This document shows positions 58,401 to 58,989 of a stretch of DNA of 64,000 nt, piece by piece. The notes under the pieces are model-generated. The model made no database searches. It saw nothing but the letters and a program-made list of their open reading frames with translations, and was not told where the DNA came from. Origin of the DNA: Incurvaria masculella. Taxonomy: Eukaryota > Arthropoda > Insecta > Lepidoptera > Incurvariidae. Positions within the stretch are counted from its first letter, which is position 1. Every line of letters starts with the position of its first letter. The position numbers were made by a program, and so were the translations under genes. The stretch covers positions 4,265,036 to 4,329,035 of the forward strand of contig OX335643.1 in assembly GCA_946894095.1 (NCBI GenBank), read 5' to 3'.

Positions 58401-58989
58401 AAACAGGTGTAAACGGCAACATCTACGTATTTTTGGCGACGATGAGTAATTTGTCAAATCAAACTCAGCATATCTGTCAAACTCTGGATAGAAAAAAAGT
58501 AGGCACACACTTCACAGAGTTTGACAGAACGAGCACGAGAACTTCTCGCTTTCGCTGTCATGAGTGAACCCCCAACTCGCAAATGTTAGCACGGTTAGTA
58601 CAGTTGAAAACGCCCCGGTCGACCGGCCGTGCAAACACCGAAAAAGTAGCAAGGATTTTGAGTGAAGTATCTTCACTCAAACTGCGTTTTGGCAGCTCAG
58701 AATGTATTATACTGCCAGATAATATCGCAGTTGCAATCGCATCTGCAAGTTGCAAAATTTTCGTGCTCGCACTCATCTCGTTGGCTCGCACAGCGGTTTG
58801 GCGTTAACGCCAATTTAGGCGACGACTCGGGCTAGGGCCTCTGACCGCCAAGTTATCATGGATGAGAAAGAAGAGACAGAAGCGGTATGAGTGTACCTGG
58901 CGCTTGAGCTGCTCCTCATTTTCGATCTTCTCGAAATTGTCGCTCTCGCTGGAGGAGCATCGTACGTCCGCTTCGGGCGTATCCGCCAT
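1270..58989 (-). CDS. ACC: acetyl-CoA carboxylase gene, N-terminal 1673 codons (spliced; 3' part off the left edge)
   Basis: Multidomain biotin-dependent carboxylase that makes malonyl-CoA from acetyl-CoA, bicarbonate and ATP in the cytosol, the committed step of fatty acid synthesis. Joining 37 minus-strand exons gives one open frame with GT/AG introns and consistent phases. Seen in form A numbering: ATP-grasp loop GGGGKG (332-337), HLEVQ (374-378), [10 protein letters not shown] (454-463), ARITSENP with the expected catalytic Arg526, biotin motif MKM with Lys803, then the central region, then the opening of the carboxyltransferase ([12 protein letters not shown] in c33). Order and length match insect and vertebrate ACC, usually 2300-2400 residues, so about 700 residues of carboxyltransferase are missing because the window ends, not because the gene is broken. 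No frameshift or stop was found in the spliced frame. Three alternative 5' ends (A1+A2, B1, C1) join c1. Identification is very secure; exact isoform use needs transcripts. Confidence 0.97.
1474..2294. other. intron c32-c33
   Basis: AT-rich. Around 2015-2120 there is a decayed plus-strand 3' end of the SINE family seen elsewhere (CCATGTCCAGTT tail). Otherwise I see nothing. Confidence 0.4.
2295..2396 (-). CDS. ACC: ACC common exon c32, junction to carboxyltransferase
   Basis: 34 codons, residues 1572-1605: [34 protein letters not shown]. The acceptor is GTTCCAG and the donor CTG/GTGAGT. A seven-unit 59-bp [13 protein letters not shown] begins about 16 bp upstream of the acceptor. Confidence 0.97.
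2414..2839. repeat. 59-bp [13 protein letters not shown], seven units
   Basis: The anchor GAGGCATAT recurs at 2438, 2497, 2556, 2615, 2674, 2733 and 2792, exactly 59 bp apart. Each unit holds an inverted repeat ATATGCCT-ATCG-AGGCATAT. It lies in the c31-c32 intron and touches the acceptor region of c32. Confidence 0.97.
3184..3387 (-). CDS. ACC: ACC common exon c31, end of central region
   Basis: 68 codons, residues 1504-1571: [84 protein letters not shown] is a signature. The acceptor is CGGCAG and the donor GTC/GTGAGT. Confidence 0.97.
3695..4191. repeat. 146-bp tandem repeat, about 3.4 units
   Basis: CTTTGCCTAC recurs at 3695, 3840, 3986 and 4132. Units share TCTGACAGTGTGTGAC and GATTCGTGATTCGATGCTAG. 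Near-identical, hence recent. In the c30-c31 intron, ending about 40 bp from the c30 donor. Confidence 0.95.
4233..4353 (-). CDS. ACC: ACC common exon c30, central region
   Basis: Residues 1463-1503: [40 protein letters not shown]. The acceptor is CGCAG and the donor AAG/GTAATT. The 146-bp tandem array starts about 40 bp past the donor. Confidence 0.96.
4776..5100. mobile_element. MITE, 325 bp, ends TAACCCTTTCCCCGCCA
   Basis: Inverted ends TAACCCTTTCCCCGCCA and TGGCGGTGAAAGGGTTA bound a noncoding AT-rich body that also holds a TTTCTACTGTTTCAACAGTAGAAA hairpin, here given in two pieces: TTTCTACTGTT and AACAGTAGAAA. In the c29-c30 intron. Confidence 0.75.
5138..5520 (+). mobile_element. SINE family S1 copy
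   Basis: tRNA-like head with B-box GGTTCAAATCC at 5168, then the shared body (ACTGTAGGTC, CTAGGTGGTAGGGTTA, GGTACCACTG, AAGCGGCAATGAAA) and the tail ATGTCAGGTT. It occupies most of the 3' half of the c29-c30 intron region. Short open frames across it are not genes. Confidence 0.8.
5587..5702 (-). CDS. ACC: ACC common exon c29, central region
   Basis: Residues 1425-1462 plus two bases: [38 protein letters not shown]. The acceptor is GCACAG and the donor AG/GTGGGT. Confidence 0.97.
6047..6227 (-). CDS. ACC: ACC common exon c28, central region
   Basis: Residues 1364-1424: [60 protein letters not shown]. One of the most conserved central stretches. The acceptor is GTCCAG and the donor AAG/GTACGC. 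Confidence 0.97.
6228..6792. other. intron c27-c28, nothing recognised
   Basis: AT-rich, no repeat or coding signal that I can support. Confidence 0.4.
6793..6950 (-). CDS. ACC: ACC common exon c27, central region
   Basis: Residues 1312-1363 plus two bases: [57 protein letters not shown] and RRIRRITF are family signatures. The acceptor is CGGCAG and the donor AA/GTGAGT. Confidence 0.96.
7070..7495. repeat. cryptically repetitive intron segment
   Basis: Many degenerate copies of short words such as TAGTCCTT, GGAATCT and GGTAATCCT with no fixed period. In the c26-c27 intron. Probably an old, scrambled [13 protein letters not shown]. Confidence 0.55.
7926..8027 (-). CDS. ACC: ACC common exon c26, central region (variable)
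   Basis: 34 codons, residues 1278-1311: [34 protein letters not shown]. Weakly conserved but in phase, with acceptor ATGCAG and donor [18 protein letters not shown] matches the family at this position. Confidence 0.92.
8090..8420 (-). mobile_element. relic of family L1.15 or a related repeat
   Basis: Ends GAGCAGAGCCGGGTACCTCA GCTAG, the reverse of the ACTAGCTGCGGTACCCGGCT start seen at 15812 and 19438. Only the terminal part is clear; the inner boundary is a guess. Confidence 0.4.
8537..8747 (-). CDS. ACC: ACC common exon c25, central region
   Basis: Residues 1207-1277: [70 protein letters not shown]. The first part is variable among insects, the [12 protein letters not shown] part conserved. 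A G/T-rich degenerate tandem array begins about 30 bp before the acceptor. Confidence 0.95.
8780..9270. repeat. degenerate G/T-rich tandem array, about 60 bp period
   Basis: Words such as TGCATAATGATGGCTTTAAG recur at about 8814, 8876, 8940 and 8999 and more loosely to 9270. It starts some 30 bp upstream of the c25 acceptor and fills the c24-c25 intron. Confidence 0.7.
9410..9549 (-). CDS. ACC: ACC common exon c24, central region
   Basis: Residues 1161-1206 plus two bases: [46 protein letters not shown]. The acceptor is TTCCAG and the donor AG/GTAACC. Confidence 0.96.
9718..9980 (-). mobile_element. SINE S1 copy, decayed
   Basis: Reverse-strand body: TATTAGCCCAACACACTAAA, AGGTGCCATG, GGGATTAACCCTACCTCCTA. 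It lacks a clear tRNA-like head. Confidence 0.6.
10091..10515 (+). mobile_element. SINE family S1 copy, near full length
   Basis: Head GAGGTCTAGGGGCTAGTGGA (A-box-like) and GAGTTTAAATCCTCG (B-box), body as in the other copies, ending ATGTCAGGTTGCATAATTTT with a T-rich tail. It sits directly before the c23 donor side of the c23-c24 intron. Confidence 0.85.
10544..10726 (-). CDS. ACC: ACC common exon c23, central region
   Basis: 61 codons, residues 1100-1160: [61 protein letters not shown]. Highly conserved segment. The acceptor is CCGCCAG and the donor GCG/GTGAGT. Confidence 0.97.
10866..11045 (-). mobile_element. LINE C-terminal relic
   Basis: Homologous to 29140-29435, including GCGAAAACCATGCCGGGCGG and GTTAAGCGCGGCATATGGCG. 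Read on the minus strand it is the tail of a LINE reverse-transcriptase ORF (WNELP family). Confidence 0.6.
11232..11360 (-). CDS. ACC: ACC common exon c22, central region
   Basis: 43 codons, residues 1057-1099: [43 protein letters not shown]. The acceptor is CGGCAG and the donor CAG/GTTCGT. Confidence 0.96.
11361..11934. other. intron c21-c22, nothing recognised
   Basis: AT-rich sequence without a repeat or coding signal that I can name. Confidence 0.4.
11935..12044 (-). CDS. ACC: ACC common exon c21, central region
   Basis: Residues 1020-1056: [37 protein letters not shown]. The acceptor is TTGCAG and the donor CTG/GTGAGC. Confidence 0.96.
12100..12545 (+). mobile_element. decayed LINE reverse-transcriptase fragment
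   Basis: The plus strand reads [14 protein letters not shown] (RT motif GVPQGS) near 12150 and [20 protein letters not shown] near 12470-12535, a typical end of jockey/CR1-like RT ORFs. Frames are broken. In the c20-c21 intron. Confidence 0.65.
12738..12907 (-). CDS. ACC: ACC common exon c20, central region
   Basis: Residues 963-1019 plus one base: [56 protein letters not shown]. The acceptor is CCGCAG and the donor G/GTGAGA. Confidence 0.96.
13275..13385 (+). mobile_element. LINE reverse-transcriptase scrap
   Basis: Plus strand [17 protein letters not shown], then a stop. It matches the RT GVPQGS block; nothing else of the element is clear. In the c19-c20 intron. Confidence 0.6.
13714..13850 (-). 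CDS. ACC: ACC common exon c19, central region
   Basis: Residues 918-962 plus two bases: [45 protein letters not shown]. The donor is CA/GTACGT. Joining to c20 gives [10 protein letters not shown], with His where most ACCs that I recall have Ser; a harmless variation. Confidence 0.95.
14099..14205 (-). CDS. ACC: ACC common exon c18, central region
   Basis: Residues 882-917: [35 protein letters not shown]. The acceptor is TGTCCAG and the donor GAG/GTAGGT. The [15 protein letters not shown] run is typical of animal ACC. Confidence 0.96.
14425..14795 (+). mobile_element. SINE S1 copy, old
   Basis: Head with GGCCGGTAGTCCAATGG and ACAGGTTCG, body CTAGGTGGAAGG, GGTTGGTATCATAACATTGG, GTCGAAGCGG. 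More diverged than other copies. In the c17-c18 intron. Confidence 0.7.
14822..14959 (-). CDS. ACC: ACC common exon c17, start of central region
   Basis: Residues 836-881 plus one base: [46 protein letters not shown]. Transition from carrier to the non-catalytic central domain. The acceptor is TCCGCAG and the donor G/GTAAGT. Confidence 0.96.
14960..15598. other. intron c16-c17, nothing recognised
   Basis: AT-rich sequence; no repeat or gene signal that I can support. Confidence 0.4.
15599..15704 (-). CDS. ACC: ACC common exon c16, biotinylation motif
   Basis: Residues 801-835 plus one base: [35 protein letters not shown]. Lys803 in MKM is the biotin attachment site, modified by holocarboxylase synthetase. 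An intron splits the biotin loop between Glu800 and Val801. The acceptor is CGGCAG and the donor CTTG/GTAATT. Confidence 0.97.
15812..16957 (+). mobile_element. 1.15-kb interspersed repeat L1.15, copy 1
   Basis: Begins ACTAGCTGCGGTACCCGGCT and ends with (ATCC)n plus ATTATTACAAACTTTCCCC. About 99% identical to copy 2 at 19438. A 69-codon open frame ([12 protein letters not shown]...) occurs in both but has no known relative and is likely chance. Probably a nonautonomous element; class uncertain. Confidence 0.85.
17100..17117. repeat. (ATT)n [14 protein letters not shown]
   Basis: Uninterrupted TTA/ATT run. Confidence 0.9.
17270..17935. repeat. roughly 31-bp [13 protein letters not shown] around an inserted MITE
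   Basis: Units like TTAAGGAAGGCATCACAGCA plus GTTTGTTACAA, about ten on both sides of 17349-17723. In the c15-c16 intron. Confidence 0.85.
17349..17723. mobile_element. 375-bp foldback MITE with TTAA target, family T2
   Basis: Ends TTAAGAACGGCCCGTAAGC and GCTTACGGGCCGACCTTAA, inner arms CATACAAACGTAGTTTAC and GTAAACTACGTTTGTATG. The TTAA belongs to the [13 protein letters not shown] unit, so the target is visible. A diverged relative lies near 23280-23530. Confidence 0.85.
18192..18403 (-). CDS. ACC: ACC common exon c15, BT region and start of biotin carrier
   Basis: Residues 730-800: [70 protein letters not shown]. The RAPSAGKL segment opens the carrier fold and the exon ends one residue before VMKM. 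The donor is GAG/GTATGT. Confidence 0.97.
19019..19185 (-). CDS. ACC: ACC common exon c14, BT (hinge) region
   Basis: Residues 674-729 plus one base: [55 protein letters not shown]. Antiparallel-sheet region between biotin carboxylase and carrier. Flanked on both sides by introns that carry the 1.15-kb direct repeats. Confidence 0.96.
19438..20586 (+). mobile_element. 1.15-kb interspersed repeat L1.15, copy 2
   Basis: Same start, order and (ATCC)n tail as copy 1, with about a dozen substitutions in 1.15 kb. In the c13-c14 intron, same orientation as copy 1. Confidence 0.85.
20690..21369. repeat. roughly 58-bp array copying the c13 donor
   Basis: Units contain GTTAGGTTAGACAAGTCGAA and GGGTACTGACTT. 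The latter, read on the minus strand, is AAGTCAGTACCC, the c13 donor. About ten degenerate units run up to the exon edge. Confidence 0.85.
21370..21479 (-). CDS. ACC: ACC common exon c13, linker after biotin carboxylase
   Basis: Residues 638-673 plus two bases: [36 protein letters not shown]. The donor is AA/GTCAGT, not a strong consensus. It lies at the edge of a roughly 58-bp repeat array whose units copy this donor sequence. Confidence 0.94.
21480..22251. other. intron c12-c13, nothing recognised
   Basis: AT-rich, no supported repeat or coding signal. Confidence 0.4.
22252..22396 (-). CDS. ACC: ACC common exon c12, end of biotin carboxylase
   Basis: Residues 589-637: [48 protein letters not shown]. 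This closes the biotin carboxylase domain. The acceptor is CCGCAG and the donor CGG/GTACGT. Confidence 0.97.
22495..22645 (+). mobile_element. SINE S1 3' fragment
   Basis: TGGATGAAACTATGGTTGAA, TTTTCCATCTAGTTCAGTGT, AAGGTCCTGGCATG. 5' truncated; in the c11-c12 intron. Confidence 0.65.
22920..23082 (-). CDS. ACC: ACC common exon c11, biotin carboxylase C-domain
   Basis: Residues 535-588 plus two bases: [53 protein letters not shown]. Almost invariant among animal ACCs. The acceptor is CTCGCAG and the donor GA/GTGAGT. Confidence 0.97.
23280..23530. mobile_element. diverged relative of TTAA MITE T2
   Basis: Shares the layout of 17349-17723 (GTAGTTTACTAAT, ATTCCAATT, TATCAGGGAACAAAT, TCAAACCACAGAG), with one end lost. 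In the c10-c11 intron. Confidence 0.55.
23609..23771 (-). CDS. ACC: ACC common exon c10, biotin carboxylase
   Basis: Residues 481-534 plus one base. [54 protein letters not shown]. Arg526 in AARITSENP matches the arginine that stabilises the biotin enolate in bacterial biotin carboxylase. The donor is G/GTATGT. Confidence 0.97.
23878..23992 (+). mobile_element. SINE S1 3' scrap
   Basis: GTTCCATATGACCGTGCTCA, ACGGTCCTGTCATTGCACCT, GAGCTAATACCATGAC. Decayed; in the c9-c10 intron. Confidence 0.45.
24067..24105. repeat. 39-bp copy of exon c9 placed after its donor
   Basis: Matches 24194-24232 inside exon c9 with one mismatch, offset 127 bp in direct orientation. It begins 5 bp into the intron. 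Confidence 0.95.
24111..24281 (-). CDS. ACC: ACC common exon c9, catalytic core of biotin carboxylase
   Basis: 57 codons, residues 424-480: [20 protein letters not shown], the YDPSGSYYF segment, [27 protein letters not shown]. Glu454, Asn456 and Arg458 match the Mg-ATP ligands of the family. A 39-bp piece of this exon is repeated just after its own donor (24067-24105). Confidence 0.97.
24282..24981. other. intron c8-c9, nothing recognised
   Basis: AT-rich; no supported feature. Confidence 0.4.
24982..25097 (-). CDS. ACC: ACC common exon c8, biotin carboxylase
   Basis: Residues 385-423. [20 protein letters not shown], then [19 protein letters not shown]. The [13 protein letters not shown] segment is a biotin carboxylase signature. 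The acceptor is TTCAG and the donor AAG/GTATGG. Confidence 0.97.
25098..25997. other. intron c7-c8
   Basis: Mostly AT-rich unknown sequence. At 25505-25560 there is a short plus-strand SINE S1 scrap (ATTGAATGAACCATGGTCGA). Confidence 0.4.
25998..26091 (-). CDS. ACC: ACC common exon c7, biotin carboxylase active site
   Basis: Residues 354-384 plus one base: [36 protein letters not shown] carries the conserved His and Glu of the ATP and metal site. The acceptor is GTCCAG. A truncated LINE sits within about 100 bp upstream in the intron. Confidence 0.97.
26160..27287 (+). pseudogene. 5'-truncated jockey/CR1-like LINE, reverse transcriptase C-half
   Basis: Reads [20 protein letters not shown] and FADDSK (RT blocks), then thumb and C-terminal sequence with [11 protein letters not shown] and ELWNKLP and a stop at 27097. 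The 3' end has AAATAAATAAATAAATAAAT as tail. The frame breaks at an A-run near 26440-26450, so the ORF is dead. Inserted sense to plus, opposite to ACC, with its truncated 5' end about 70-110 bp from the c7 acceptor. Confidence 0.85.
27288..27606 (+). mobile_element. lepidopteran-type repeat G1 (TTAGGGTTCCGTACCC...GGCCAG)
   Basis: Starts TTTTTAGGGTTCCGTACCC, contains a (CCGT)n run at 27345-27395, ends AGTCCGACTCGCACTTGGCC AG. Five copies lie in the window in both orientations. No coding capacity. Confidence 0.8.
27607..27960. other. intron c6-c7, left part
   Basis: AT-rich with no recognised feature. Confidence 0.4.
27961..28055 (-). CDS. ACC: ACC common exon c6, ATP-grasp glycine loop
   Basis: Residues 322-353. 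Contains [20 protein letters not shown], the flexible glycine-rich loop that closes over ATP in biotin carboxylase (GGGGKG at 332-337, with Lys328 and Lys336), then [11 protein letters not shown]. The acceptor is TTCCAG and the donor CAG/GTGTGT. Confidence 0.97.
28319..28426 (-). CDS. ACC: ACC common exon c5, biotin carboxylase
   Basis: Completes Glu286, then [35 protein letters not shown] and one base of Gly322. The acceptor is TTGCAG and the donor G/GTGAGC. It leads into the ATP-grasp glycine loop. Confidence 0.96.
28920..29135 (+). mobile_element. SINE S1 fragment
   Basis: ATATGGTAGGGTTAAGTCCG, CCCAGGTTGATACCATGGCA, GAAGCAGCGATGAAAAATAG. Head missing. In the c4-c5 intron. Confidence 0.65.
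29140..29440 (-). pseudogene. LINE C-terminal relic with G18 run
   Basis: The minus strand reads [52 protein letters not shown], the usual tail of jockey/CR1-type ORF2. A run of 18 G lies at 29216-29233 where the related copy at 10940 has five. Confidence 0.75.
29531..29711 (-). CDS. ACC: ACC common exon c4, biotin carboxylase
   Basis: Residues 226-285 plus one base: [20 protein letters not shown], the [12 protein letters not shown] segment, and IPTLPWSGS at the end. The donor is a less common GTCAGT, needed because the next exon supplies AG to form Glu in WSGSELKAEY. Confidence 0.96.
29977..30345 (-). pseudogene. RTE-type LINE 3' fragment
   Basis: Starts GTCAGCGTGTTTGCGTCCAC on the plus strand, the reverse of the RTE ending seen at 53040. 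The minus strand carries broken [17 protein letters not shown] sequence. In the c3-c4 intron. Confidence 0.7.
30729..30869 (-). CDS. ACC: ACC common exon c3, biotin carboxylase
   Basis: 47 codons, residues 179-225: [20 protein letters not shown], then [20 protein letters not shown] and AARTQVQ. The acceptor is TGTGCAG and the donor CAG/GTGGGT. The [14 protein letters not shown] run is strongly conserved in eukaryotic ACCs. Confidence 0.97.
30897..30957 (+). pseudogene. RTE LINE scrap
   Basis: Plus strand [17 protein letters not shown], a known RTE C-terminal segment, alone in the c2-c3 intron. Confidence 0.6.
31127..31234 (-). CDS. ACC: ACC common exon c2, start of biotin carboxylase
   Basis: 36 codons in phase 0: [20 protein letters not shown] and then [16 protein letters not shown]. 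This is the N-terminal Rossmann-like part of biotin carboxylase, residues 143-178 of form A. The acceptor is TTTCAG and the donor ATG/GTAAAC. The acceptor and the first 23 exon bases are duplicated 142 bp upstream in the intron. Confidence 0.97.
31212..31484. repeat. tandem duplication covering the c2 acceptor
   Basis: 31212-31350 and 31354-31484 match with a 142-bp offset. The copied part includes 23 bp of exon c2, its TTTCAG acceptor and about 115 bp of intron. Confidence 0.95.
31847..31964 (-). CDS. ACC: ACC common exon c1 (AMPK-site exon)
   Basis: One base plus 39 codons beginning [14 protein letters not shown] and ending [13 protein letters not shown]. The acceptor is GTCACAG and the donor AAG/GTGACT. 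The serine after Met in PSMSQG aligns with the AMPK-phosphorylated serine of animal ACCs (Ser79 in mammalian ACC1). Val at +4 fits the consensus; the residue at -4 comes from the upstream exon. This is the single entry point for all three N-termini and leads straight into the biotin carboxylase. Confidence 0.95.
32125..32560. repeat. inverted-repeat-rich segment
   Basis: GTAAATCTTA words recur in direct and inverted orientation (32130, 32300, 32535), with CCGAA/TTCGG pairs between. Probably an old MITE. Confidence 0.45.
32695..32815 (+). mobile_element. SINE S1 scrap
   Basis: AAAAGTCCTGGCATGGCACT, GTTAGGCCAATATTATGGCA, CCTTGTTCAGTT. 5' truncated, in the C1-c1 intron. Confidence 0.55.
33405..33545 (+). 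mobile_element. SINE S1 3' fragment
   Basis: CATGGTCGAAGTGGCAATGA, AAGGTCCTGGCATTGCACCT, ATCCATGTCCAGTTACAT. Confidence 0.6.
34184..34476 (-). mobile_element. repeat G1, reverse copy
   Basis: AAACTGGCCAAGTGCGAGTC at the start and GGGTACGGAACCCC at the end; the tetranucleotide run is short here. Confidence 0.8.
34768..35055 (-). mobile_element. SINE S1 copy, reverse, 5' truncated
   Basis: T-run, then ATGCAACCTGACATGGATGG, body through TTAAACCCTACCACCTAGTA to GGATTCCGAACCATGG. The tRNA-like head is absent. Confidence 0.8.
35060..36075. other. C1-c1 intron, unassigned
   Basis: AT-rich sequence with short chance open frames; no repeat or coding signal that I can support. Confidence 0.4.
36078..36500 (-). 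mobile_element. SINE S1 copy, reverse, full with tRNA-like head
   Basis: Same body as 34768 plus a head: GGTATCGAACCCGGGCC (B-box complement) and CTAGGCCAGTCCCCGCGCCA. A T-run (the A tail) at 36078-36090. Confidence 0.85.
37050..37165 (-). CDS. ACC: ACC exon C1, alternative first coding exon (form C)
   Basis: 38 codons plus two bases. The ATG at 37165 has an in-frame TGA two codons upstream, so the peptide starts here. It begins [20 protein letters not shown], continues [12 protein letters not shown] and ends NNNIET. It is basic with a short hydrophobic core VLLVLL and only one acidic residue in the first 30. The donor is ACATG/GTGAGT. TG plus the G of c1 encodes Trp at the junction. Same exit phase as A2 and B1, and nearest to c1, so this would be the most proximal promoter. 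The peptide is short and I know no homolog from memory; support is the start, stop, donor and phase together. Confidence 0.75.
37166..38150. other. presumed 5' UTR and promoter region of form C
   Basis: Lies directly upstream (minus strand) of the C1 ATG. No TATA box or initiator that I would trust. Placed here by logic: an upstream in-frame stop and no acceptor-like exon boundary near the ATG. Confidence 0.35.
38151..39890. other. intergenic-like intron segment, unassigned
   Basis: Contains a 45-codon open frame from a good ATG at 38610 ([20 protein letters not shown]...) on the plus strand. I do not recognise it, and it has no partner exon or repeat relation. Otherwise AT-rich. Confidence 0.35.
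39893..40262 (-). mobile_element. SINE S1 copy, reverse, with head
   Basis: ACCTGACAGGGATGGCTAAT, body with TTCGACCATATTTTCATCCA, head ACCAGTGCCCGCGCCACTAG GCTACGAG. Confidence 0.85.
40612..41110 (+). pseudogene. mariner-like transposase relic
   Basis: Plus strand reads KLITGDEK, then after frame breaks [11 protein letters not shown] and [10 protein letters not shown], three signature blocks of mariner transposases in the right order. Several stops and shifts; inactive. Confidence 0.75.
41245..41470 (+). mobile_element. SINE S1-related head fragment
   Basis: TCGTAGCACAGCGGCGCAGA, GGGTTCAGTCCCCGCACCGT (B-box), GAATGCGAGCTGTTCCAAAG. Confidence 0.6.
41480..41665 (+). pseudogene. LINE C-terminal relic
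   Basis: Reverse of 29140-29290: CACCTGGCTGGCATGGTTTT CGCAGCC and GGCGTACGCCGCGCTCAACA. Confidence 0.6.
42171..42387. mobile_element. MITE M2 copy (ends GGTAAGAGTGA)
   Basis: TGGTAAGAGTGAGTTCGGAA at the left and GAACTTACTCTTACCTGGGC at the right; body GAGTTAACCTAAAAAT, AACGGAACTGTTATTTTA. Same family as 56738 and 56981. Confidence 0.8.
42391..42540. repeat. 150-bp foldback
   Basis: Arms 42392-42417 and 42512-42537 are perfect complements; inner arms AGCTGTCAAACTCTAT and ATAGAGTTTGACAGCT. Directly beside MITE M2. A related piece lies at 58470-58570. Confidence 0.9.
42858..43088. mobile_element. 231-bp foldback MITE next to exon B1
   Basis: Arms AGGTCTATTCCTGGCATTCA GTAATCAGG and its complement at 43060-43088; inner palindromic CTAGAAAACCGGTTTT and AAAACGATTTTC. 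Ends 46 bp from the B1 donor. Confidence 0.85.
43135..43448 (-). CDS. ACC: ACC exon B1, alternative first coding exon (form B)
   Basis: 104 codons plus two bases. An in-frame TGA directly before the ATG at 43448 shows that this is a true N-terminus. The first 33 residues ([20 protein letters not shown] and on to KRRTSKRF) hold eight basic residues and one acidic residue in an amphipathic pattern. They are followed by an acidic, PEST-like part with VEEEDATE and [12 protein letters not shown], then [17 protein letters not shown]. The donor is CTGCA/GTAAGT. The trailing CA plus G from c1 makes Gln at the junction. The phase matches A2 and C1 exactly, which supports use as an alternative to them. 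I know no named domain in it. Confidence 0.85.
43474..43478 (-). promoter_or_regulatory. possible initiator for form B
   Basis: An arthropod-type TCAGT initiator lies 28 nt before the B1 ATG on the minus strand, preceded by AT-rich sequence. Such pentamers are common by chance, so this is only a candidate start. Confidence 0.2.
44563..44721. mobile_element. 159-bp MITE M3 with TTA flanks
   Basis: GGGCCGAGTGCACGAAAG at one end, CGCAACCGGGGC at the other, TTA on both sides. Other copies at 59179 and 61790. A TTA target fits PIF/Harbinger-type elements (inference). Confidence 0.75.
45127..45407 (+). mobile_element. repeat G1 copy
   Basis: TTTTAGGGTTCCGTACCC to GACTCGCACTTGGCCGG. Confidence 0.8.
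45490..45670 (+). pseudogene. LINE C-terminal relic
   Basis: Plus strand pieces [31 protein letters not shown] and GTTTTCGCAGCCCC match the tail seen at 29140 and 41480. Confidence 0.6.
45778..46045 (-). mobile_element. short interspersed repeat ending CTCAGCTAG
   Basis: CTGTCTGTCTGTTAAATG, CCGAAACCGCTGAACCAATT, CCGGGCGGAACCGGGTGCCT CAGCTAG. Reverse orientation relative to L1.15 starts; class uncertain. Confidence 0.55.
46069..46374 (-). mobile_element. repeat G1 copy with long (GGAC)n
   Basis: AACGGCCAAGTGCGAGTCGG at the start, a GGAC run at 46245-46320, GGGTACGAAACCC at the end. Confidence 0.8.
46743..46996 (-). mobile_element. repeat G1 copy, diverged
   Basis: CCAAGTGCGAGTCGGTTTCG, GGTCTTAGTAATAGGGTTCC, TTTGGGTAAGGAATC. 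Older than the other copies. Confidence 0.7.
48200..48940. repeat. 740-bp foldback inside the 8.3-kb structure
   Basis: Left arm 48205-48472 and right arm 48700-48935 are imperfect complements (CAGCCCATGCCTACGGCATT and AATGTCGTAGGCATGGGCTG; ACATATACATTTAAATG core). Confidence 0.8.
49196..50790 (-). pseudogene. RTE-type LINE, minus-strand relic
   Basis: The minus strand reads, in broken frames, [48 protein letters not shown], then [17 protein letters not shown] and QCVLPVM, in RTE order. It ends with the same 3' sequence as the plus-strand copy at 53040. Confidence 0.85.
50710..51029 (+). pseudogene. RTE-type LINE, plus strand, 5' part
   Basis: Begins with a displaced 3' scrap ([18 protein letters not shown]), then RT sequence [48 protein letters not shown], where a second LINE interrupts it. 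Confidence 0.85.
51030..52163 (-). pseudogene. jockey/CR1-like LINE inserted antisense in the RTE copy
   Basis: Minus strand: [20 protein letters not shown], a broken stretch, [63 protein letters not shown]. The 3' tail is AATCAAATAAAATC-type repeats at 51030. 5' truncated and broken by stops. Confidence 0.85.
52164..53062 (+). pseudogene. RTE-type LINE, plus strand, 3' part
   Basis: Continues with [24 protein letters not shown] (RT YADD block), [64 protein letters not shown]. Several stops; ends with CTGACTGACTGACTGACATT. Confidence 0.88.
53070..53960 (-). pseudogene. Penelope-like retroelement relic
   Basis: Minus strand: [53 protein letters not shown] (YVDD), a stop, [33 protein letters not shown] and [14 protein letters not shown] are Penelope-type signatures. 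Inactive. Confidence 0.85.
54230..55000 (-). pseudogene. second jockey/CR1-like LINE RT relic
   Basis: Minus strand blocks in order: [42 protein letters not shown]. Many stops. Probably an independent insertion from 51030-52163. Confidence 0.75.
56472..56733. mobile_element. 262-bp MITE, ends GGACATTCACGGACT
   Basis: GGACATTCACGGACTTTTCG and CGCAAAGAGTCCGTGAATGT are inverted ends. GC-richer body with a chance 68-codon frame. Confidence 0.75.
56738..56980. mobile_element. MITE M2, first of a tandem pair
   Basis: CCCATACGGGTAAGAGTGTT at left, GACTCAATCTTACATGAATG at right; body shared with 42171. More diverged than the neighbour. Confidence 0.8.
56981..57228. mobile_element. MITE M2, second copy, abutting exon A2
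   Basis: Ends TGGGGGCCCATTCAGGTAAG and ACCTGAATGGGCCCCCA are near-perfect inverted repeats. It stops 20 bp from the A2 donor. Both ends carry a CAG/GTAAG-like word. Confidence 0.9.
57248..57462 (-). CDS. ACC: ACC exon A2, second coding exon of form A
   Basis: Residues 32-102 plus two bases. It begins [11 protein letters not shown], runs through a 35-residue low-complexity stretch of Ala, Glu, Asp and Gly, and ends with [17 protein letters not shown]. The acceptor is GTGCGCAG and the donor CTCAA/GTGAGT. It is very GC-rich compared with its surroundings. The two trailing bases AA plus the first G of c1 make Lys103, which sits at -4 of the AMPK-type serine in c1. A tandem MITE pair begins 20 bp beyond the donor and carries a decoy donor at 57212. 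Confidence 0.93.
57490..57578 (-). mobile_element. SINE S1 3' fragment
   Basis: ACGTGACTGGACATGGATGT, ATATTAGCCGAACACACC, CCGAAGGAATTACGTGCC. It meets the next copy head to head, 28 bp from exon A2. Confidence 0.7.
57580..57985 (+). mobile_element. SINE S1 copy, full length
   Basis: Head TGGTCTAGGGGCTAGAGGAC (A-box-like) and GGGTTCAAATCCTCGCC (B-box), body with CTACTAGGTGGTAGAGTTAA, tail CCATGTCAGGATCCATATAA. Between A2 and A1. Confidence 0.88.
57986..58160 (-). mobile_element. SINE S1 reverse fragment
   Basis: TATATTGAACTGGATGGAAA, ACACGGACATCCGATGGTAC, CGAACGTGACCAAGAGTTTC. Joined tail to tail with the previous copy. Confidence 0.65.
58268..58839. mobile_element. 572-bp foldback MITE M4 between A1 and A2
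   Basis: GGCCCTAGTCGGACTTCACC TAAATTGGCGTT and AACGCCAATTTAGGCGACGA with CGGGCTAGGGCC are inverted ends. A piece related to the 42391 foldback is embedded at 58470-58570. Ends 58 bp from the A1 donor. A second, shorter copy is at 60285. Confidence 0.8.
58897..58989 (-). CDS. ACC: ACC exon A1, first coding exon of form A
   Basis: Encodes [20 protein letters not shown] and then 11 more residues rich in Glu and Lys. The ATG at 58989 has a good context (G at -3 and +4). It is preceded by CCACAG at 59006-59001, so the exon may start at 59000 behind an acceptor and a noncoding exon farther upstream. The pyrimidine tract there is weak, however, and the frame stays open to another ATG at 59022, so A1 could also be a transcribed first exon. 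The donor is CAG/GTACAC with phase 0 into A2. The Ser-rich acidic stretch is a typical unstructured ACC N-terminus. The start choice is inference. Confidence 0.85.
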